A stretch of 64,000 nt of DNA from Providencia alcalifaciens (GCF_915403165.1 NZ_OU659204.1:3596001-3660000), one strand, 5' to 3'. Numbered from the stretch's first letter, positions 21,907 through 33,592 are shown. Notes: generated from the sequence alone by a model not told the origin. Numbers and translations are program-made.

Positions 21907-23874
21907 TTACTGTGGCTTGCTATCGTTGTTATCGGATGAATCATGTTCATCTGATTTATCAGTTGGTTCTTCTGGTTGAGATTCAGCTGGCTTTGCTTCA
22001 GGCTTTGATGCGCTAGTTGCTGCACCAAATGAACCTGTCACATTGTTCACTTTTTTATCCTCATCCCAACCTGCTGGCGCACGTACTGGACGGCGGTTCA
22101 TCAGGTCGTCAATCATTGGCATATCGATAGTTTCATATTTCAATAATGCATCTTTCATCGCATGCAGAATATCCATATTGTCAGTTAAGGTCTTATGTGC
22201 AACCTCATAACCACGGTCGATAATTGCTTTAATTTCTTCATCAATGATGCGTGCAGTTTCATCTGAGTAAGTCGAGCTATGTCCTGAACGACCTAAGAAT
22301 GCAGGGCCTTCTTCTTCAGAATATAACACTGGACCTAACTTGTCAGAGAAGCCCCACTGAGTCACCATTTTTCTCGCTGTGCTGGTTGCTTGCTGGATAT
22401 CACCTGATGCGCCGGTTGAGATTTTGTCATAACCGTAGATCAGCTCTTCCGCAATACGACCGCCGTATGTGCTAGCGATATTACCTTCTAACTTCTGACG
22501 GCTCGCACTGATTTGGTCGCCTTCAGGTAAGTAGAAAGTCACACCCAACGCACGACCGCGAGGAATAATAGTCACTTTATGAACAGGGTCATGCTCTGGC
22601 ATTAAGTAACCGACGATTGCGTGTCCAGCTTCATGATAAGCAGTAGATTCTTTCTGCTCTTCAGTCATCATCAGTGAGCGATGCTCTGCACCCAGCCACA
22701 CTTTATCACGCGCTCTTTCGAATTCCGCCATCGTTACAACGCGTTTATTTTCACGCGCTGCAAACAGTGCAGCTTCGTTCACTAAGTTAGCCAATTCCGC
22801 ACCGGAGAAACCAGGTGTTGCACGAGCCAAAATATTCGTATCAACCGCAGGGTCGATAGGCACACGACGCATATGAACTTTTAAGATTTGCTCACGACCA
22901 CGAACATCAGGTAAGCCAACCACAACTTGACGGTCAAAACGACCCGGACGCAATAATGCTGGGTCCAGAACGTCAGCACGGTTAGTTGCCGCGATCACGA
23001 TAATACCTTCGTTACCTTCAAAACCATCCATCTCAACCAGCATCTGGTTCAGTGTCTGCTCACGTTCATCGTGACCACCACCTAAACCAGCGCCACGTTG
23101 GCGACCAACAGCATCGATTTCATCAATAAAAATGATACAAGGTGCTGCTTTCTTTGCTTGTTCGAACATATCACGAACACGCGAAGCACCAACCCCGACA
23201 AACATTTCCACGAAATCTGAACCAGAAATAGTAAAGAATGGCACTTTAGCTTCACCGGCAATAGCTTTTGCCAGCAATGTTTTACCTGTACCCGGAGGTC
23301 CTACCATCAGGACGCCTTTAGGGATCTTACCACCGAGTTTTTGGAAACGAGCTGGTTCACGTAGGAAGTCTACGATTTCGCCCACTTCTTCTTTAGCTTC
23401 ATCACAACCCGCAACATCAGCAAATGTTGTTTTGATCTGATCTTCTGTCAGCATACGGGCTTTGCTTTTACCGAATGACATCGCCCCTTTACCGCCACCA
23501 CCTTGCATTTGGCGCATAAAGAAGATCCAGACACCAATCAACAGCAGCATTGGGAACCAGGAAATGAAAATAGATGTCAGTAAGCTAGGTTCTTCTGGTG
23601 GTTCACCGACGACAGTAACATTCTTGTTTAACAAGGTGTCTAACAACTTCTCATCCTGCATAGGCAGATAAGTTGTGTAGCGGCTATTATCCGCTTTTCT
23701 GACGTTCAATTCACGACCTGTGATACGAACTTCACGTACCTGATCCTGGGCTAACTCATTGATAAACGTTGAATAATCAACTCTGCGACTATTCGAATCG
23801 CTTGGGCCAAAACTCTGGAACAAGGACATCAGAACAACTGCGATGACTAACCAGAGAATTAGGTTTTTCGCCAT
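21907..23874 (-). CDS. ftsH: ATP-dependent zinc metalloprotease FtsH
   Basis: 655 residues. Two membrane segments (about 5-22 and 98-118) flank a periplasmic domain; then come the AAA module with GPPGTGKT (about 191), the second region of homology, and the zinc site HEAGH (about 411). The acidic, low-complexity tail is different from E. coli. FtsH is a membrane hexamer that degrades LpxC, sigma-32, and unassembled membrane proteins. I use ATG 23874 (MAKNLILW, as in E. coli); a TTG at 23883 in the same frame gives three more residues and cannot be excluded. Confidence 0.96.
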   Translation of the reverse strand: MAKNLILWLVIAVVLMSLFQSFGPSDSNSRRVDYSTFINELAQDQVREVRITGRELNVRKADNSRYTTYLPMQDEKLLDTLLNKNVTVVGEPPEEPSLLTSIFISWFPMLLLIGVWIFFMRQMQGGGGKGAMSFGKSKARMLTEDQIKTTFADVAGCDEAKEEVGEIVDFLREPARFQKLGGKIPKGVLMVGPPGTGKTLLAKAIAGEAKVPFFTISGSDFVEMFVGVGASRVRDMFEQAKKAAPCIIFIDEIDAVGRQRGAGLGGGHDEREQTLNQMLVEMDGFEGNEGIIVIAATNRADVLDPALLRPGRFDRQVVVGLPDVRGREQILKVHMRRVPIDPAVDTNILARATPGFSGAELANLVNEAALFAARENKRVVTMAEFERARDKVWLGAEHRSLMMTEEQKESTAYHEAGHAIVGYLMPEHDPVHKVTIIPRGRALGVTFYLPEGDQISASRQKLEGNIASTYGGRIAEELIYGYDKISTGASGDIQQATSTARKMVTQWGFSDKLGPVLYSEEEGPAFLGRSGHSSTYSDETARIIDEEIKAIIDRGYEVAHKTLTDNMDILHAMKDALLKYETIDMPMIDDLMNRRPVRAPAGWDEDKKVNNVTGSFGAATSASKPEAKPAESQPEEPTDKSDEHDSSDNNDSKPQ

Positions 23875-23931
23875 GTCACTCAAGGGATTAACCTCACCTT
23901 ACAACTGTGTTAACAAATAACGCTCAGGGTA

Positions 23932-24561
23932 CTATAGTTTTAGTCCTGTCGCTACAATGTATACTTCACGCGATCGTGCCCGCGAAGATTCGGGTTTACG
24001 AACTTTCACCTTCGTAAACAGGGAGCGGATATCCCTAAGGTATTCGTCAAAGCCTTCTCCCTGAAACACTTTAACGATAAAACTTCCCCCGGGAGCCAAT
24101 ACCGCACGGCACATATCCAATGCTAGTTCAACCAGATACATAGAGCGGGGAATATCCACTGCTGGTGTTCCGCTCATATTTGGGGCCATGTCAGACATAA
24201 CCACTTGTACTTTTTTATCGCCAACTCGCTCTAACAAAGCAGCCAGTACAGCTTCATCACGAAAATCCCCTTGGAGGAAATCTACGCCGACGATTGGGTC
24301 CATTGGTAATAGGTCACAAGCAATAATACGACCATTGTGACCGATTTGGCCGACAACATATTGCGACCACCCACCAGGAGCAGCCCCTAAATCAACAACG
24401 GTCATACCTGGTTTAAAAATCTTATCACTTTGCTGGATTTCATCCAGTTTAAACCATGCACGCGAGCGGAGCCCTTTCTTTTGTGCTTGCTGAACATATT
24501 TATCACTAAAATGTTCTTGCAACCAACGACTGGAGCTTGCCGAACGTTTTTTATTGGCCAT
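23932..24561 (-). CDS. rlmE: 23S rRNA (uridine(2552)-2'-O)-methyltransferase RlmE
   Basis: 209 residues, the E. coli length. The SAM site [15 protein letters not shown] and the K-D-K-E catalytic set ([36 protein letters not shown]) are all present. It methylates U2552 of the 23S A-loop at a late 50S assembly step. The start is ATG 24561; a four-codon upstream extension lacks family support. It lies just upstream of ftsH on the same strand, as in E. coli (ftsJ-ftsH). Confidence 0.96.
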   Translation of the reverse strand: MANKKRSASSSRWLQEHFSDKYVQQAQKKGLRSRAWFKLDEIQQSDKIFKPGMTVVDLGAAPGGWSQYVVGQIGHNGRIIACDLLPMDPIVGVDFLQGDFRDEAVLAALLERVGDKKVQVVMSDMAPNMSGTPAVDIPRSMYLVELALDMCRAVLAPGGSFIVKVFQGEGFDEYLRDIRSLFTKVKVRKPESSRARSREVYIVATGLKL

Positions 24562-24820
24562 TGCACTTTCCAACTATACTAATAGAAATACATTTCCCGA
24601 CATTCTTCAAGTTACAGGGAGTTAGCTTCATTTTTTCTACCCAAGTCACATAATTACTGCTGTTTATCGGGAGAGTGTTAACGTGCTGCCTACTTGTCAC
24701 TGGATTACTTTCGGGTAATCATTAGCTGCTTCTTTACCATCAAATAAGATTAATAGATGGTGATAGTGATCAGATGGCGGTAGAATATGCCATTTTCAAT
24801 ACTAACCAAGCAAAAAATCG

Positions 24821-25114
24821 ATGAATCTTAACAAAAAACAAATTCAACACCTAAAAAGTCTCGCTCATCACTTAAACCCAGTTGTTATGATTGGCAACAA
24901 TGGTTTAACTGAGGGTGTTTTGGCTGAAATCGAAGTCTCATTAACACATCATGAGCTTATCAAAGTCAAAATCGCTGGCGAAGATCGTGAAACTAAAAAT
25001 TTGATCTCTGAAGCGATTGTTCGCGAAACTGGTGCAGCAAATGTTCAAGTTATCGGTAAAATTCTCGTTCTCTACCGTCCATCGGCTGAGCGCAAAATTA
25101 GTTTACCTAAATAA
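24821..25114 (+). CDS. yhbY: CRM-domain RNA-binding protein YhbY
   Basis: 97 residues, one CRM domain: LNKKQIQHLKSLAHHLNPVV, the GNNGLTEGVL loop and LIKVKIAGEDRE. YhbY associates with pre-50S ribosomes in E. coli. It is divergent from rlmE across a 259-base gap as in E. coli. No ribosome site better than a weak purine stretch is visible before the ATG. Confidence 0.93.
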   Translation: MNLNKKQIQHLKSLAHHLNPVVMIGNNGLTEGVLAEIEVSLTHHELIKVKIAGEDRETKNLISEAIVRETGAANVQVIGKILVLYRPSAERKISLPK

Positions 25115-25163
25115 TCACTGCTCATTTATATAAAAATGCCATTGAAAGCATATTTTATATGAC

Positions 25164-25187
25164 GAAAAAGGCCGCCTGCGGCCTTTC
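25164..25187. terminator. Terminator between yhbY and greA
   Basis: AAAAAGGCCGC / GCGGCCTTT hairpin with a minimal loop. It serves both convergent genes. Confidence 0.8.
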
Positions 25188-25232
25188 TCTCTAAATCAGT
25201 AAAATAATATAACCAATTCAGGGAAATAGGAA

Positions 25233-25709
25233 TCAGATATACTCAACTTTAAGAATTTCGAACTCAACATCTCCGCCCGGCGTCTTAATCATTACGACAT
25301 CATCAACTTCTTTACCCACTAATCCACGCGCAATGGGTGAATTCACTGAAATTAAGTTCACTTTAATATCAGCTTCATCATCACCTACGATGCGGTAGGT
25401 TAACTCTTCATCGGTATCCAAATTCAATACGGAAACCGTCGCACCAAAGATCACTCGGCCATTATTTGCCATTTTGGTAACGTCAATCACTTGAGAGTGA
25501 GAAAGTTTAGATTCAATTTCTTGAATACGACCTTCACAAAAGCCTTGCTGCTCACGCGCAGCATGATATTCAGCGTTTTCTTTTAAATCACCATGTGCGC
25601 GAGCATCTGCAATCGATGCAATAATTTCAGGCCGACGGACAGATTTCAGATACTCGAGCTCTTCCCTTAGCTTATCCGCACCCAATACCGTCATTGGAAT
25701 CTGTTTCAT
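25233..25709 (-). CDS. greA: Transcript cleavage factor GreA
   Basis: 158 residues, the E. coli length. The N-terminal coiled coil carries the acidic tip ([19 protein letters not shown]), and the C-terminal FKBP-like domain contains [12 protein letters not shown]. GreA enters the secondary channel of RNA polymerase and stimulates cleavage of backtracked RNA. Its leader is over 100 bases long, as for E. coli greA. Confidence 0.96.
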   Translation of the reverse strand: MKQIPMTVLGADKLREELEYLKSVRRPEIIASIADARAHGDLKENAEYHAAREQQGFCEGRIQEIESKLSHSQVIDVTKMANNGRVIFGATVSVLNLDTDEELTYRIVGDDEADIKVNLISVNSPIARGLVGKEVDDVVMIKTPGGDVEFEILKVEYI

Positions 25710-25779
25710 GTGATAAATACCTCTAATTCAATCCTATTTAAAAATAAGTATCTTCCTGATTTTGTAACAACAGTACACC

Positions 25780-25807
25780 GAACACCATGATATGTAGGGG
25801 GGTGTTC
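25780..25807. other. Inverted repeat in the greA/dacB leader region
   Basis: GAACACC / GGTGTTC, seven bases, spaced by 14, about 70 bases upstream of greA. No T-tract is present on the greA strand. E. coli greA has a structured leader giving short RNAs (GraL); whether this is equivalent is not shown. Confidence 0.4.
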
Positions 25808-25956
25808 AAAAACTTAAGGTGTCAATAACTCAATCAGACCAACTTGTGACTTATCTTATCATACTGTTCGCTATTTTAACTGAGAGTTAATAGCTGATCA
25901 TCGTTTACTTTATTGGGCATTACACTTTAGTATGTGCAGTATGTCTACCCTAATGC

Positions 25957-27414
25957 GTGAAATATATGTCGCTACTAACATCAACCAGAAAATTAATCTT
26001 CACTTTAGGACTTGCATTCATTACTTCGCAAGCATCTGCTATCCCTATAGATGATTATAAGCAGTATCTCCCTGACGGCACTAACCTTGCTCTGGTTGCG
26101 CAGAAAGTAGGAAGTAATACACCCCTTATTGATTATAACGCTCAACAAATGGCTCTGCCTGCCAGTACGCAGAAAGTAGTGACCGCCCTCGCGGCATTAC
26201 TACAGCTAGGTCCAGACTATCGTTTCGTCACTAACTTCGAGACCAACGGAAAGCTAAATAACAACACGTTATCCGGTGATTTGGTGATCCGCTTTAGTGG
26301 TGACCCTACGTTAACACGTCAGCAAATTCGCAATATGGTCAATGCGTTGAAGCAGATTGGCATTCATAAAATTGATGGTGATCTCATTGTCGATATTTCT
26401 GCTTTCGCCAGCCATGATAAAGCACCGGGCTGGGTATGGAATGATATGACTCAATGCTTTAGTGCTCCGCCGGCCGCAGCCATCATTGATAGAAACTGTT
26501 TCTCAGTTTCCCTTTATCCATCAGATAAAGCAGGGGAAATGGCGTATATCAAAACTGCCAGCTTCTATCCTGTAAATATGTTTAGTGAGGTCAAAACTCT
26601 TGCCAAAGGCTCACCAGAAGCTCGCTACTGCGAGTTAGATGTAGTTCCAGGTGAATTGAATCGCTATACATTAACAGGCTGCTTAACGCAGCGTAGTGAG
26701 CCATTACCGCTCGCATTTGCAGTGCAAAATGGGGCGAGCTACTCCGGTGCTATCGTCAAAAATGAGTTACAGGTCGCGGGTATTGAGTTGTCCGGCTCAG
26801 TTAAAAAACGCACTCAACAGACGCCACAATCCCAAGTACTCGTCAAAACTGAGTCTAAGCCGCTGCATGACCTCTTAAAAATCATGCTGAAAAAGTCTGA
26901 TAACATGATAGCGGATACGGTATTTAGAACTATTGGTCGTGATTATTACGGCGTTCCCGGTACCTGGCGCTCAGGCTCTGATGCAGTAAGGCAAGTTCTC
27001 AAGCAGAAAGCGGGTATTGATTTAGGAAACACAGTAATGGTGGATGGCTCTGGCTTATCTCGCCATAACTTGATCACTCCAGCGACTATGATGCAAGTTT
27101 TGCAATTTATCGCTAAAAATGACCAACAACTTGATTACATTTCGATGCTACCACTTGCTGGGCATGATGGAACACTGCGTTACCGTGGTGGTTTAGATGA
27201 GGCTGGAGTCAATGGCAAGGTGTCAGCGAAAACGGGTGCATTACAAGGGGTTTATAATCTTGCGGGCTTTATTACTACCGCAAGCGGTGAAAAAGTTGCA
27301 TTCGTCCAGTTTATTTCCGCTTATGCCGTTCCACAAAGCCAATATAATAGCCGCCGCGTACCTTTAGTTCGTTTTGAAAGCCGCCTCTATCGCGATCTTT
27401 ACCAAAAGAACTGA
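25957..27414 (+). CDS. dacB: D-alanyl-D-alanine carboxypeptidase/endopeptidase (PBP4)
   Basis: 485 residues from a GTG; an ATG three codons in (25966) is equally possible and neither has a strong ribosome site. A signal peptide ends near ITSQASA (about 28). Penicillin-binding motifs: STQK (Ser about 70), SDN in LKKSDNMIAD (about 313) and KTG in SAKTGALQG (about 424). This is a class C low-molecular-mass PBP (peptidase S13) that trims and cleaves peptidoglycan crosslinks in the periplasm. It is divergent from greA, as in E. coli. Confidence 0.95.
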   Translation: MKYMSLLTSTRKLIFTLGLAFITSQASAIPIDDYKQYLPDGTNLALVAQKVGSNTPLIDYNAQQMALPASTQKVVTALAALLQLGPDYRFVTNFETNGKLNNNTLSGDLVIRFSGDPTLTRQQIRNMVNALKQIGIHKIDGDLIVDISAFASHDKAPGWVWNDMTQCFSAPPAAAIIDRNCFSVSLYPSDKAGEMAYIKTASFYPVNMFSEVKTLAKGSPEARYCELDVVPGELNRYTLTGCLTQRSEPLPLAFAVQNGASYSGAIVKNELQVAGIELSGSVKKRTQQTPQSQVLVKTESKPLHDLLKIMLKKSDNMIADTVFRTIGRDYYGVPGTWRSGSDAVRQVLKQKAGIDLGNTVMVDGSGLSRHNLITPATMMQVLQFIAKNDQQLDYISMLPLAGHDGTLRYRGGLDEAGVNGKVSAKTGALQGVYNLAGFITTASGEKVAFVQFISAYAVPQSQYNSRRVPLVRFESRLYRDLYQKN

Positions 27415-27449
27415 TCCCCTCTGAAGATCCTTTTAAGATCTTCATAATG

Positions 27450-27483
27450 AAAAAGGCACAACCTTCACAAGTTGTGCCTTTTT
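27450..27483. terminator. Terminator between dacB and obgE
   Basis: AAAAAGGCACAAC / GTTGTGCCTTTTT stem with an 8-base loop, strong in both directions, between convergent genes. Confidence 0.9.
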
Positions 27484-27500
27484 ATATGACTTAAAGATAA

Positions 27501-28700
<1,200 letters not shown>

Positions 28701-28750
28701 TTATAGTGCCTGATGGCGGTATTACCCAGAGATGGCATATTCTGAATATA

Positions 28751-28781
28751 AAAAGCCCCGCAAAAGGTTTTTGCAGGGCTT
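28751..28781 (-). terminator. Terminator after rpmA
   Basis: AAAGCCCCGCAAAA / TTTTTGCAGGGCTTT near-perfect stem, 28 bases past the rpmA stop, ahead of obgE. Confidence 0.8.
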
Positions 28782-28808
28782 TAATTCAAAAATTAAAAGT
28801 CAGAAAAC

Positions 28809-29078
<270 letters not shown>

Positions 29079-29085
29079 CTAAATC

Positions 29086-29394
29086 TTAAGCGATGACAGT
29101 GATCTTAACATCAGTGAACCACTGACGATGACCTTGCTGCTTACGACTGTGTTTACGACGACGGAATTTAACGATTTTAACTTTATCGCCACGACCGTGT
29201 GCAACCACTTCCGCTTTCACTTTAACGCCTTCAACGATAGGAGCACCGATTTGGATCTCATCGCCATTAGCAACCATCAGAACGTGATCAAATTCAACAG
29301 TTTCACCTGTTGCGATGTCCAGCTTTTCTAGGCGGACAGTTTGACCTTCGCTAACTCGGTGTTGTTTACCACCACTTTGGAAAACCGCGTACAT
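29086..29394 (-). CDS. rplU: 50S ribosomal protein L21
   Basis: 102 residues. [14 protein letters not shown] and the basic [17 protein letters not shown] segment identify L21, which binds 23S rRNA. It is the first gene of rplU-rpmA, behind a well-formed promoter and divergent from ispB as in E. coli. Confidence 0.97.
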   Translation of the reverse strand: MYAVFQSGGKQHRVSEGQTVRLEKLDIATGETVEFDHVLMVANGDEIQIGAPIVEGVKVKAEVVAHGRGDKVKIVKFRRRKHSRKQQGHRQWFTDVKITVIA

Positions 29395-29728
29395 ATTAAC
29401 TCCGCTTTCCGCGTACTCGCTAAATATTTCAATTCCAGAGCACGCTATAAAATATTCACAATAGGGCGCGAATTCTACGCAAAAAAGCAGCAGAACACAA
29501 GTCTATAATGCAGTTAGATTACAAAAAATACGACTTTTTTATCAGCCCTATCTTTTTACAGCTGATTTCTTAGGAATATCTTGAATTGTTACTTATTTAA
29601 ACATTTTTTGCATTTCACCCGATAATCTTATTATTAATAGTGTTATGCTTACGCCATTACTGTGATATCGGTTTTCCCATTTTTGACTTAGGGAATGCCC
29701 CAAAAACTAATAATATGAATATATTACA
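29395..29728. other. Divergent promoter region rplU/ispB
   Basis: 334 bases without a gene. It holds the rplU promoter listed separately. The ispB side is AT-rich and no promoter could be fixed with confidence. Confidence 0.6.
29472..29500 (-). promoter_or_regulatory. Predicted sigma-70 promoter of rplU-rpmA
   Basis: TTGTGT, a 17-base spacer ending GCG, then TAGAAT on the minus strand, about 70 bases upstream of the rplU start. Confidence 0.6.
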
Positions 29729-30700
29729 ATGAATTTAGAATCTATCGTTGAACTGACAGCCGAGGATATGTCAGCAGTAAATGAAGCGATCCTCAGCCAA
29801 TTAAACTCAGACGTAGCATTAATCAATCAATTAGGTTATTACATCGTTAGCGGAGGCGGAAAAAGGATCCGTCCAATGATCGCGATCCTCGCAGGACGAT
29901 CTCTTGGCTATTCTGAACACAAACATATTCAAGTTGCTGCATTAATCGAATTCATCCATACCGCCACTTTATTACACGATGATGTGGTCGATGAATCTGA
30001 TATGCGTCGTGGAAAACAGACTGCTAACGCAGTATTTGGTAATGCGGCAAGCGTATTAGTCGGTGACTTTATTTATACTCGATCCTTCCAAATGATGACG
30101 GATCTTGATTCGATGCGTGTTTTAAAACTGATGTCTGAAGCCACTAACGTGATCGCTGAAGGTGAAGTTTTACAATTAATGAACTGCAACGATCCTGACA
30201 TTACTGAAGAGAGCTACATGCAAGTGATCTACAGTAAAACTGCGCGTCTATTTGAAGCGGCGTCTCACGCATCCGCTATTTTAGCCAATGCCACGCCTGA
30301 GCAAGAGAAAGCGCTGCAAGATTATGGTCGCTATATTGGGACAGCATTCCAGTTAGTCGACGATCTTCTGGATTATGATGCGGATAATACCCAGTTAGGT
30401 AAAAACACCGGTGATGATCTTGATGAAGGGAAACCAACGCTACCACTGTTACACGCAATGCAACATGGTAATGCAGAAGAGTCAGCGCTAATTAGGCAAG
30501 CGATTGAACAAGGAAATGGTCGCCATCTATTAGACACCGTCCTTGGCACAATGAAACGTTGCGGCTCATTAGAATACACTTACCAACGCGCACAAGAAGA
30601 ATCTCAAAAGGCCATTGATGCTTTAAATGCCCTTGAAGACTCAGTGTATAAAGAAGCATTGATTGGTTTAGCGCACGTTGCTATTCAGCGCCATTCATAA
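29729..30700 (+). CDS. ispB: Octaprenyl diphosphate synthase
   Basis: 323 residues. The two aspartate-rich motifs of trans-prenyltransferases are present: HDDVVDESDMRRG (about 84) and VDDLLDYD (about 211), with the GGGKRIRP substrate motif near the N-terminus. IspB makes the C40 side chain of ubiquinone and menaquinone. It is divergent from rplU as in E. coli. Confidence 0.96.
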   Translation: MNLESIVELTAEDMSAVNEAILSQLNSDVALINQLGYYIVSGGGKRIRPMIAILAGRSLGYSEHKHIQVAALIEFIHTATLLHDDVVDESDMRRGKQTANAVFGNAASVLVGDFIYTRSFQMMTDLDSMRVLKLMSEATNVIAEGEVLQLMNCNDPDITEESYMQVIYSKTARLFEAASHASAILANATPEQEKALQDYGRYIGTAFQLVDDLLDYDADNTQLGKNTGDDLDEGKPTLPLLHAMQHGNAEESALIRQAIEQGNGRHLLDTVLGTMKRCGSLEYTYQRAQEESQKAIDALNALEDSVYKEALIGLAHVAIQRHS

Positions 30701-30728
30701 TCACCGTTAGAGCTCTAAATCAATATTG

Positions 30729-30756
30729 AAAAGGGTGAAAGCAATTTCACCCTTTT
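30729..30756. terminator. Terminator between ispB and the Mu-type HTH gene
   Basis: AAAAGGGTGAAA / TTTCACCCTTTT 12-base stem with GCAA tetraloop, serving both convergent genes. Confidence 0.85.
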
Positions 30757-30762
30757 TCATGG

Positions 30763-31122
30763 TTATTCATCTTCGGATTCAGGCTCTATTTTTGCCAATA
30801 GCGATGATAACCCGTGACGCAAAATATATTTCACAAACATTTTGCGCTCATCTTCCGTCAGTTGGTAATAAGCCTCAGACCAAATTTGCAGCGCATCAAT
30901 ACGTTGAACTTGATACGGTGCCGATGGCTCATGGAGTGACAGCTGGCCTTGGATCTCACTCGGCAAGCTTTCCATATAGTATTCAACGGCTTTCCCTTGA
31001 ACACCTCTTTTACGACGACTTTTCCAACCTTCCCTTCTCGCCATCAAGTTAATTCCCTGAGGTGAAGATGGAAGACCTTCTAATCCTGCTAATTCTTTCG
31101 CAGTGAACCACAATTTTTTCAT
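30763..31122 (-). CDS. Mu-type HTH DNA-binding protein (paralogue A)
   Basis: 119 residues. The N-terminal half (WFTAKELAGLEGLPSSPQGI then MARREGW, RKRGVQGKAVEYY, SLP) follows the Mu-type winged HTH of phage Mu transposase A and the Mu repressor (compare CANLPGLPKTSAGVIYVAKK and KAIEYNANSLP in MuA). The C-terminal half (about 75-119) is helical, with TEDERKMFVKYILRHGLSSL. There is no catalytic transposase domain, so it is a stand-alone DNA-binding regulator. A closely similar paralogue lies 100 bases upstream on the same strand. Targets unknown. Confidence 0.8.
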   Translation of the reverse strand: MKKLWFTAKELAGLEGLPSSPQGINLMARREGWKSRRKRGVQGKAVEYYMESLPSEIQGQLSLHEPSAPYQVQRIDALQIWSEAYYQLTEDERKMFVKYILRHGLSSLLAKIEPESEDE

Positions 31123-31222
31123 AATATCACTTTTACGCTTAGCTTATATTTTGCAACCTGCTTTTGTCGCTATACCAAAGTTATTTTTCTAAAAATTTAT
31201 TCGATTCAATACTGTATGTAAT

Positions 31223-31579
31223 CTATGTATGGCTATTTTGATTAATAAGATGAATTAAAGCCAAAGCACCTTTACGCATAATAAACGATAAGATCTTCAC
31301 CCGTTCATCTTGGGAAAGCTGGTTATAAGCTTCCTGCCAAATATGCGCATGTTCATCACGCTTGATTTGATAGCCTCCCGAAGTTTCATACATCACAGTG
31401 AACTCTTCGAGATCAATGGGAACCGAACTAATATGGTATTCCAATGCTTTTCCTTGAATACCTCTTCGTTTTCGACTCAACCACTTTTCTCGCCTCGCCA
31501 TGGCATTAATACCTTGGGTACTTGTCGGAAGCCCCTGACGCCCAACGAGTTCTTTTGCTGTTAACCATTCCTTATTCAT
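31223..31579 (-). CDS. Mu-type HTH DNA-binding protein (paralogue B)
   Basis: 118 residues, closely similar to the neighbouring protein: WLTAKELVGRQGLPTSTQGI, then MARREKW, RKRRGIQGKALEYH and a shared helical tail around SQDERVKILSFIMRKGALAL. The domain is the Mu-type HTH. AAGGAG precedes the ATG at good spacing, better than for paralogue A. The pair looks like a local duplication; 100 AT-rich bases separate them. They may be co-transcribed. Function unknown; probably a transcriptional regulator. Confidence 0.8.
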   Translation of the reverse strand: MNKEWLTAKELVGRQGLPTSTQGINAMARREKWLSRKRRGIQGKALEYHISSVPIDLEEFTVMYETSGGYQIKRDEHAHIWQEAYNQLSQDERVKILSFIMRKGALALIHLINQNSHT

Positions 31580-32135
31580 TATCGACGCTCCTTGTCATTA
31601 TGATGACGACTTCGATTAACTATAAACTTTCTTTATTTTCTTAATCGTTTCAATATCCATTTTTAATATTTAAATATAATAGTTAATAAATTATATCGAT
31701 ATCGATGCTTTCTTCTGTATATCCACTTGTTATATCAATAACTTTGCATCAACTATTTTATATCGATGGATTTATAGTGCTGACTAAAAAATCCATTCTT
31801 TTCAAATAATTCAATACATTATTGAGAAATATAAATCTTCGCGATAAATAGAATAAATATAAGAAAATATAAAAAACAGAGAGCTAACTAAAATGAGTTA
31901 GTTTTATTTTCAAAGTGTTAGCTAAATTCACAATAATTATCTGAATCTTTCCGCTATTTTCATAAAAATAACGATAGTTTCATAAAAATGAATTTTTAGA
32001 AAAAACCAGAAATTATTATTGGAAAATTCTGTTATTTTATTTCCAATAACAGAATGATTGCACTGAATGTATCACAATACTCTGTTAGATGTACCACTAA
32101 CTCTACATGATTCTGAGTAAAAAAAGGATTAAAAA
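31580..32135. other. AT-rich divergent intergenic region with palindromes
   Basis: 556 bases without a gene. CTAACT-AAAATG-AGTTAG followed by TTTTATTTT (about 31884-31910) could be a weak terminator. Two overlapping 10-base inverted repeats are at 32016-32054 (listed separately). No tRNA, IS end or reading frame seen. Confidence 0.6.
32016..32054. promoter_or_regulatory. Two overlapping perfect inverted repeats upstream of sfsB
   Basis: TTATTGGAAA (32016-32025) pairs with TTTCCAATAA (32040-32049), and TTCTGTTATT (32027-32036) pairs with AATAACAGAA (32045-32054). The two right arms overlap by five bases, so in RNA only one stem could form fully. Position, 82 bases before sfsB, suggests an operator or a leader switch. 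This is inference. Confidence 0.55.
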
Positions 32136-32483
32136 ATGATGTTACGGAAATCAAACTGGCACCCAGCAGATATCATTGCAGCTTTACGCAAACGTGGAAC
32201 AACCCTCGCGGCGATTTCTCGTGAAGCAGGGCTGAGCTCATCAACACTTGCAAATGCGCTATCAAGACCTTGGCCTAAAGGTGAATGGATCATCGCAAAC
32301 TTTTTAGGTATTCATCCATCAGAAATCTGGCCTAGCCGCTATTATGATCCAATGACGGGCGATTTATTAGAAAGAAAAGTTCGAGAAAAGCCAAAGAAAA
32401 TCAAGGAGACAGAGAAATTAGAAAACAAGGAACTAGAAGAAGAAAAAGATCTAAAATCAGTCGCTATTTTTGATCAGAACTGA
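32136..32483 (+). CDS. sfsB: Ner-like DNA-binding regulator SfsB (Nlp)
   Basis: 115 residues. NWHPADIIAALRKRGTTLAA, then SREAGLSSSTLANALSRPWP and WPSRYYDP closely match E. coli SfsB (Nlp) and the phage Mu Ner repressor: a helix-turn-helix of the lambda-repressor type. The C-terminal 40 residues are lysine/glutamate-rich and longer than in E. coli (92 residues). AGGA precedes the ATG. In E. coli it lies between ispB and murA; here two Mu-type regulators separate it from ispB, and mdh follows instead of murA. Confidence 0.9.
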   Translation: MMLRKSNWHPADIIAALRKRGTTLAAISREAGLSSSTLANALSRPWPKGEWIIANFLGIHPSEIWPSRYYDPMTGDLLERKVREKPKKIKETEKLENKELEEEKDLKSVAIFDQN

Positions 32484-32591
32484 AAGACAAAACGCCTTAT
32501 CATTTTCTTTAAAAACGGCAAGATTCATTCATTGCACCTTCAAGGGGATTCCCCTTATTTTTGATAAGGTAAAACTTATTGAGTATAAAAA

Positions 32592-32629
32592 TAAAGGGCG
32601 GAATCGCATGAAAGCAACTCCGCCCTTAT
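32592..32629. terminator. Terminator between sfsB and mdh
   Basis: AAGGGCGGA / TCCGCCCTT stem with A and T tracts on both sides; convergent genes. Confidence 0.8.
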
Positions 32630-32653
32630 TTAAGCGCTAAATTTTAATTGGCA

Positions 32654-33592
32654 TTAGCCATTAATGAATTTTTCACCTAACTCGATATCGCCTTTCAGCA
32701 CATCTAACATGTCATTAAGTGCTTTTTTCTCAAAATCACTTAATTCACCGATTGGTAAATGTTTTTCGATACCATTTTTACCTAACACAACTGGTTGTGC
32801 GAAGAAACGAGCGTGTTGACCTTCACCTTCAGTGTATACACACTCAACCACGTTGCTTTCGCCTTGCAGACCACGGATCAGAGATAAGCCCAGACGTGCT
32901 GCCGCTTGGCCCATAGACAGTGTTGCAGATCCGCCACCCGCTTTAGCTTCAACCACTTCAGTACCTGCGTTTTGAATACGCTTAGTCAGTGCTGCGATTT
33001 CTTCATCAGTGAAGCTAACACCAGGAATTTGAGACAGTAATGGTAGGATTGTCACGCCTGAGTGACCACCAATAACTGGCACTTCAACTTCGTGAGTTTT
33101 CTTACCTTTTAATTCAGCAACGAAAGTATTTGAACGAATGATATCCAGTGTTGTTACACCAAACAGACGGTTTTTATCATACACGCCAGCTTTCTTCAGT
33201 ACTTCGGCCGCGATAGCAACGGTGGTATTCACTGGGTTAGTGATAATACCGATCAGTGCTTTCGGGCAGGTAACCGCGATTTGTTGGACAAGGTTACGTA
33301 CAATACCTGCGTTCACATTGAACAGGTCAGAGCGATCCATACCTGGCTTACGTGCAACGCCCGCAGAAATTAATACTACATCCGCACCTTTTAGTGCTGG
33401 GGTTGCATCTTCACCCGCAAAACCAACCACTTTAACGTCGGTAGGGATGTGGCTTAAGTCAGCGGCAACACCTGGAGTTACTGGCGCGATGTCGTAGAGG
33501 GAGAGTTCTGAACCTGCTGGGAGCTGGTTTTTGAGAAGAAGGGCTAGAGCCTGACCGATACCACCTGCTGCACCTAGGACTGCAACTTTCAT
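32654..33592 (-). CDS. mdh: Malate dehydrogenase
   Basis: 312 residues, the E. coli length. The NAD-binding [16 protein letters not shown] at the N-terminus, [14 protein letters not shown] loop, [13 protein letters not shown] and catalytic histidine in [16 protein letters not shown] are present. It oxidises malate to oxaloacetate in the TCA cycle. A quinone-linked enzyme for the same step (mqo) lies 20 kb away in this window. It is divergent from argR, as in E. coli. Confidence 0.97.
   Translation of the reverse strand: MKVAVLGAAGGIGQALALLLKNQLPAGSELSLYDIAPVTPGVAADLSHIPTDVKVVGFAGEDATPALKGADVVLISAGVARKPGMDRSDLFNVNAGIVRNLVQQIAVTCPKALIGIITNPVNTTVAIAAEVLKKAGVYDKNRLFGVTTLDIIRSNTFVAELKGKKTHEVEVPVIGGHSGVTILPLLSQIPGVSFTDEEIAALTKRIQNAGTEVVEAKAGGGSATLSMGQAAARLGLSLIRGLQGESNVVECVYTEGEGQHARFFAQPVVLGKNGIEKHLPIGELSDFEKKALNDMLDVLKGDIELGEKFING

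Noticed and set aside
30763..32483. Interpretation of the Mu-type regulators as an intact prophage
   Set aside because: No transposase, Mu ends, or structural genes are present and flanking genes are chromosomal.
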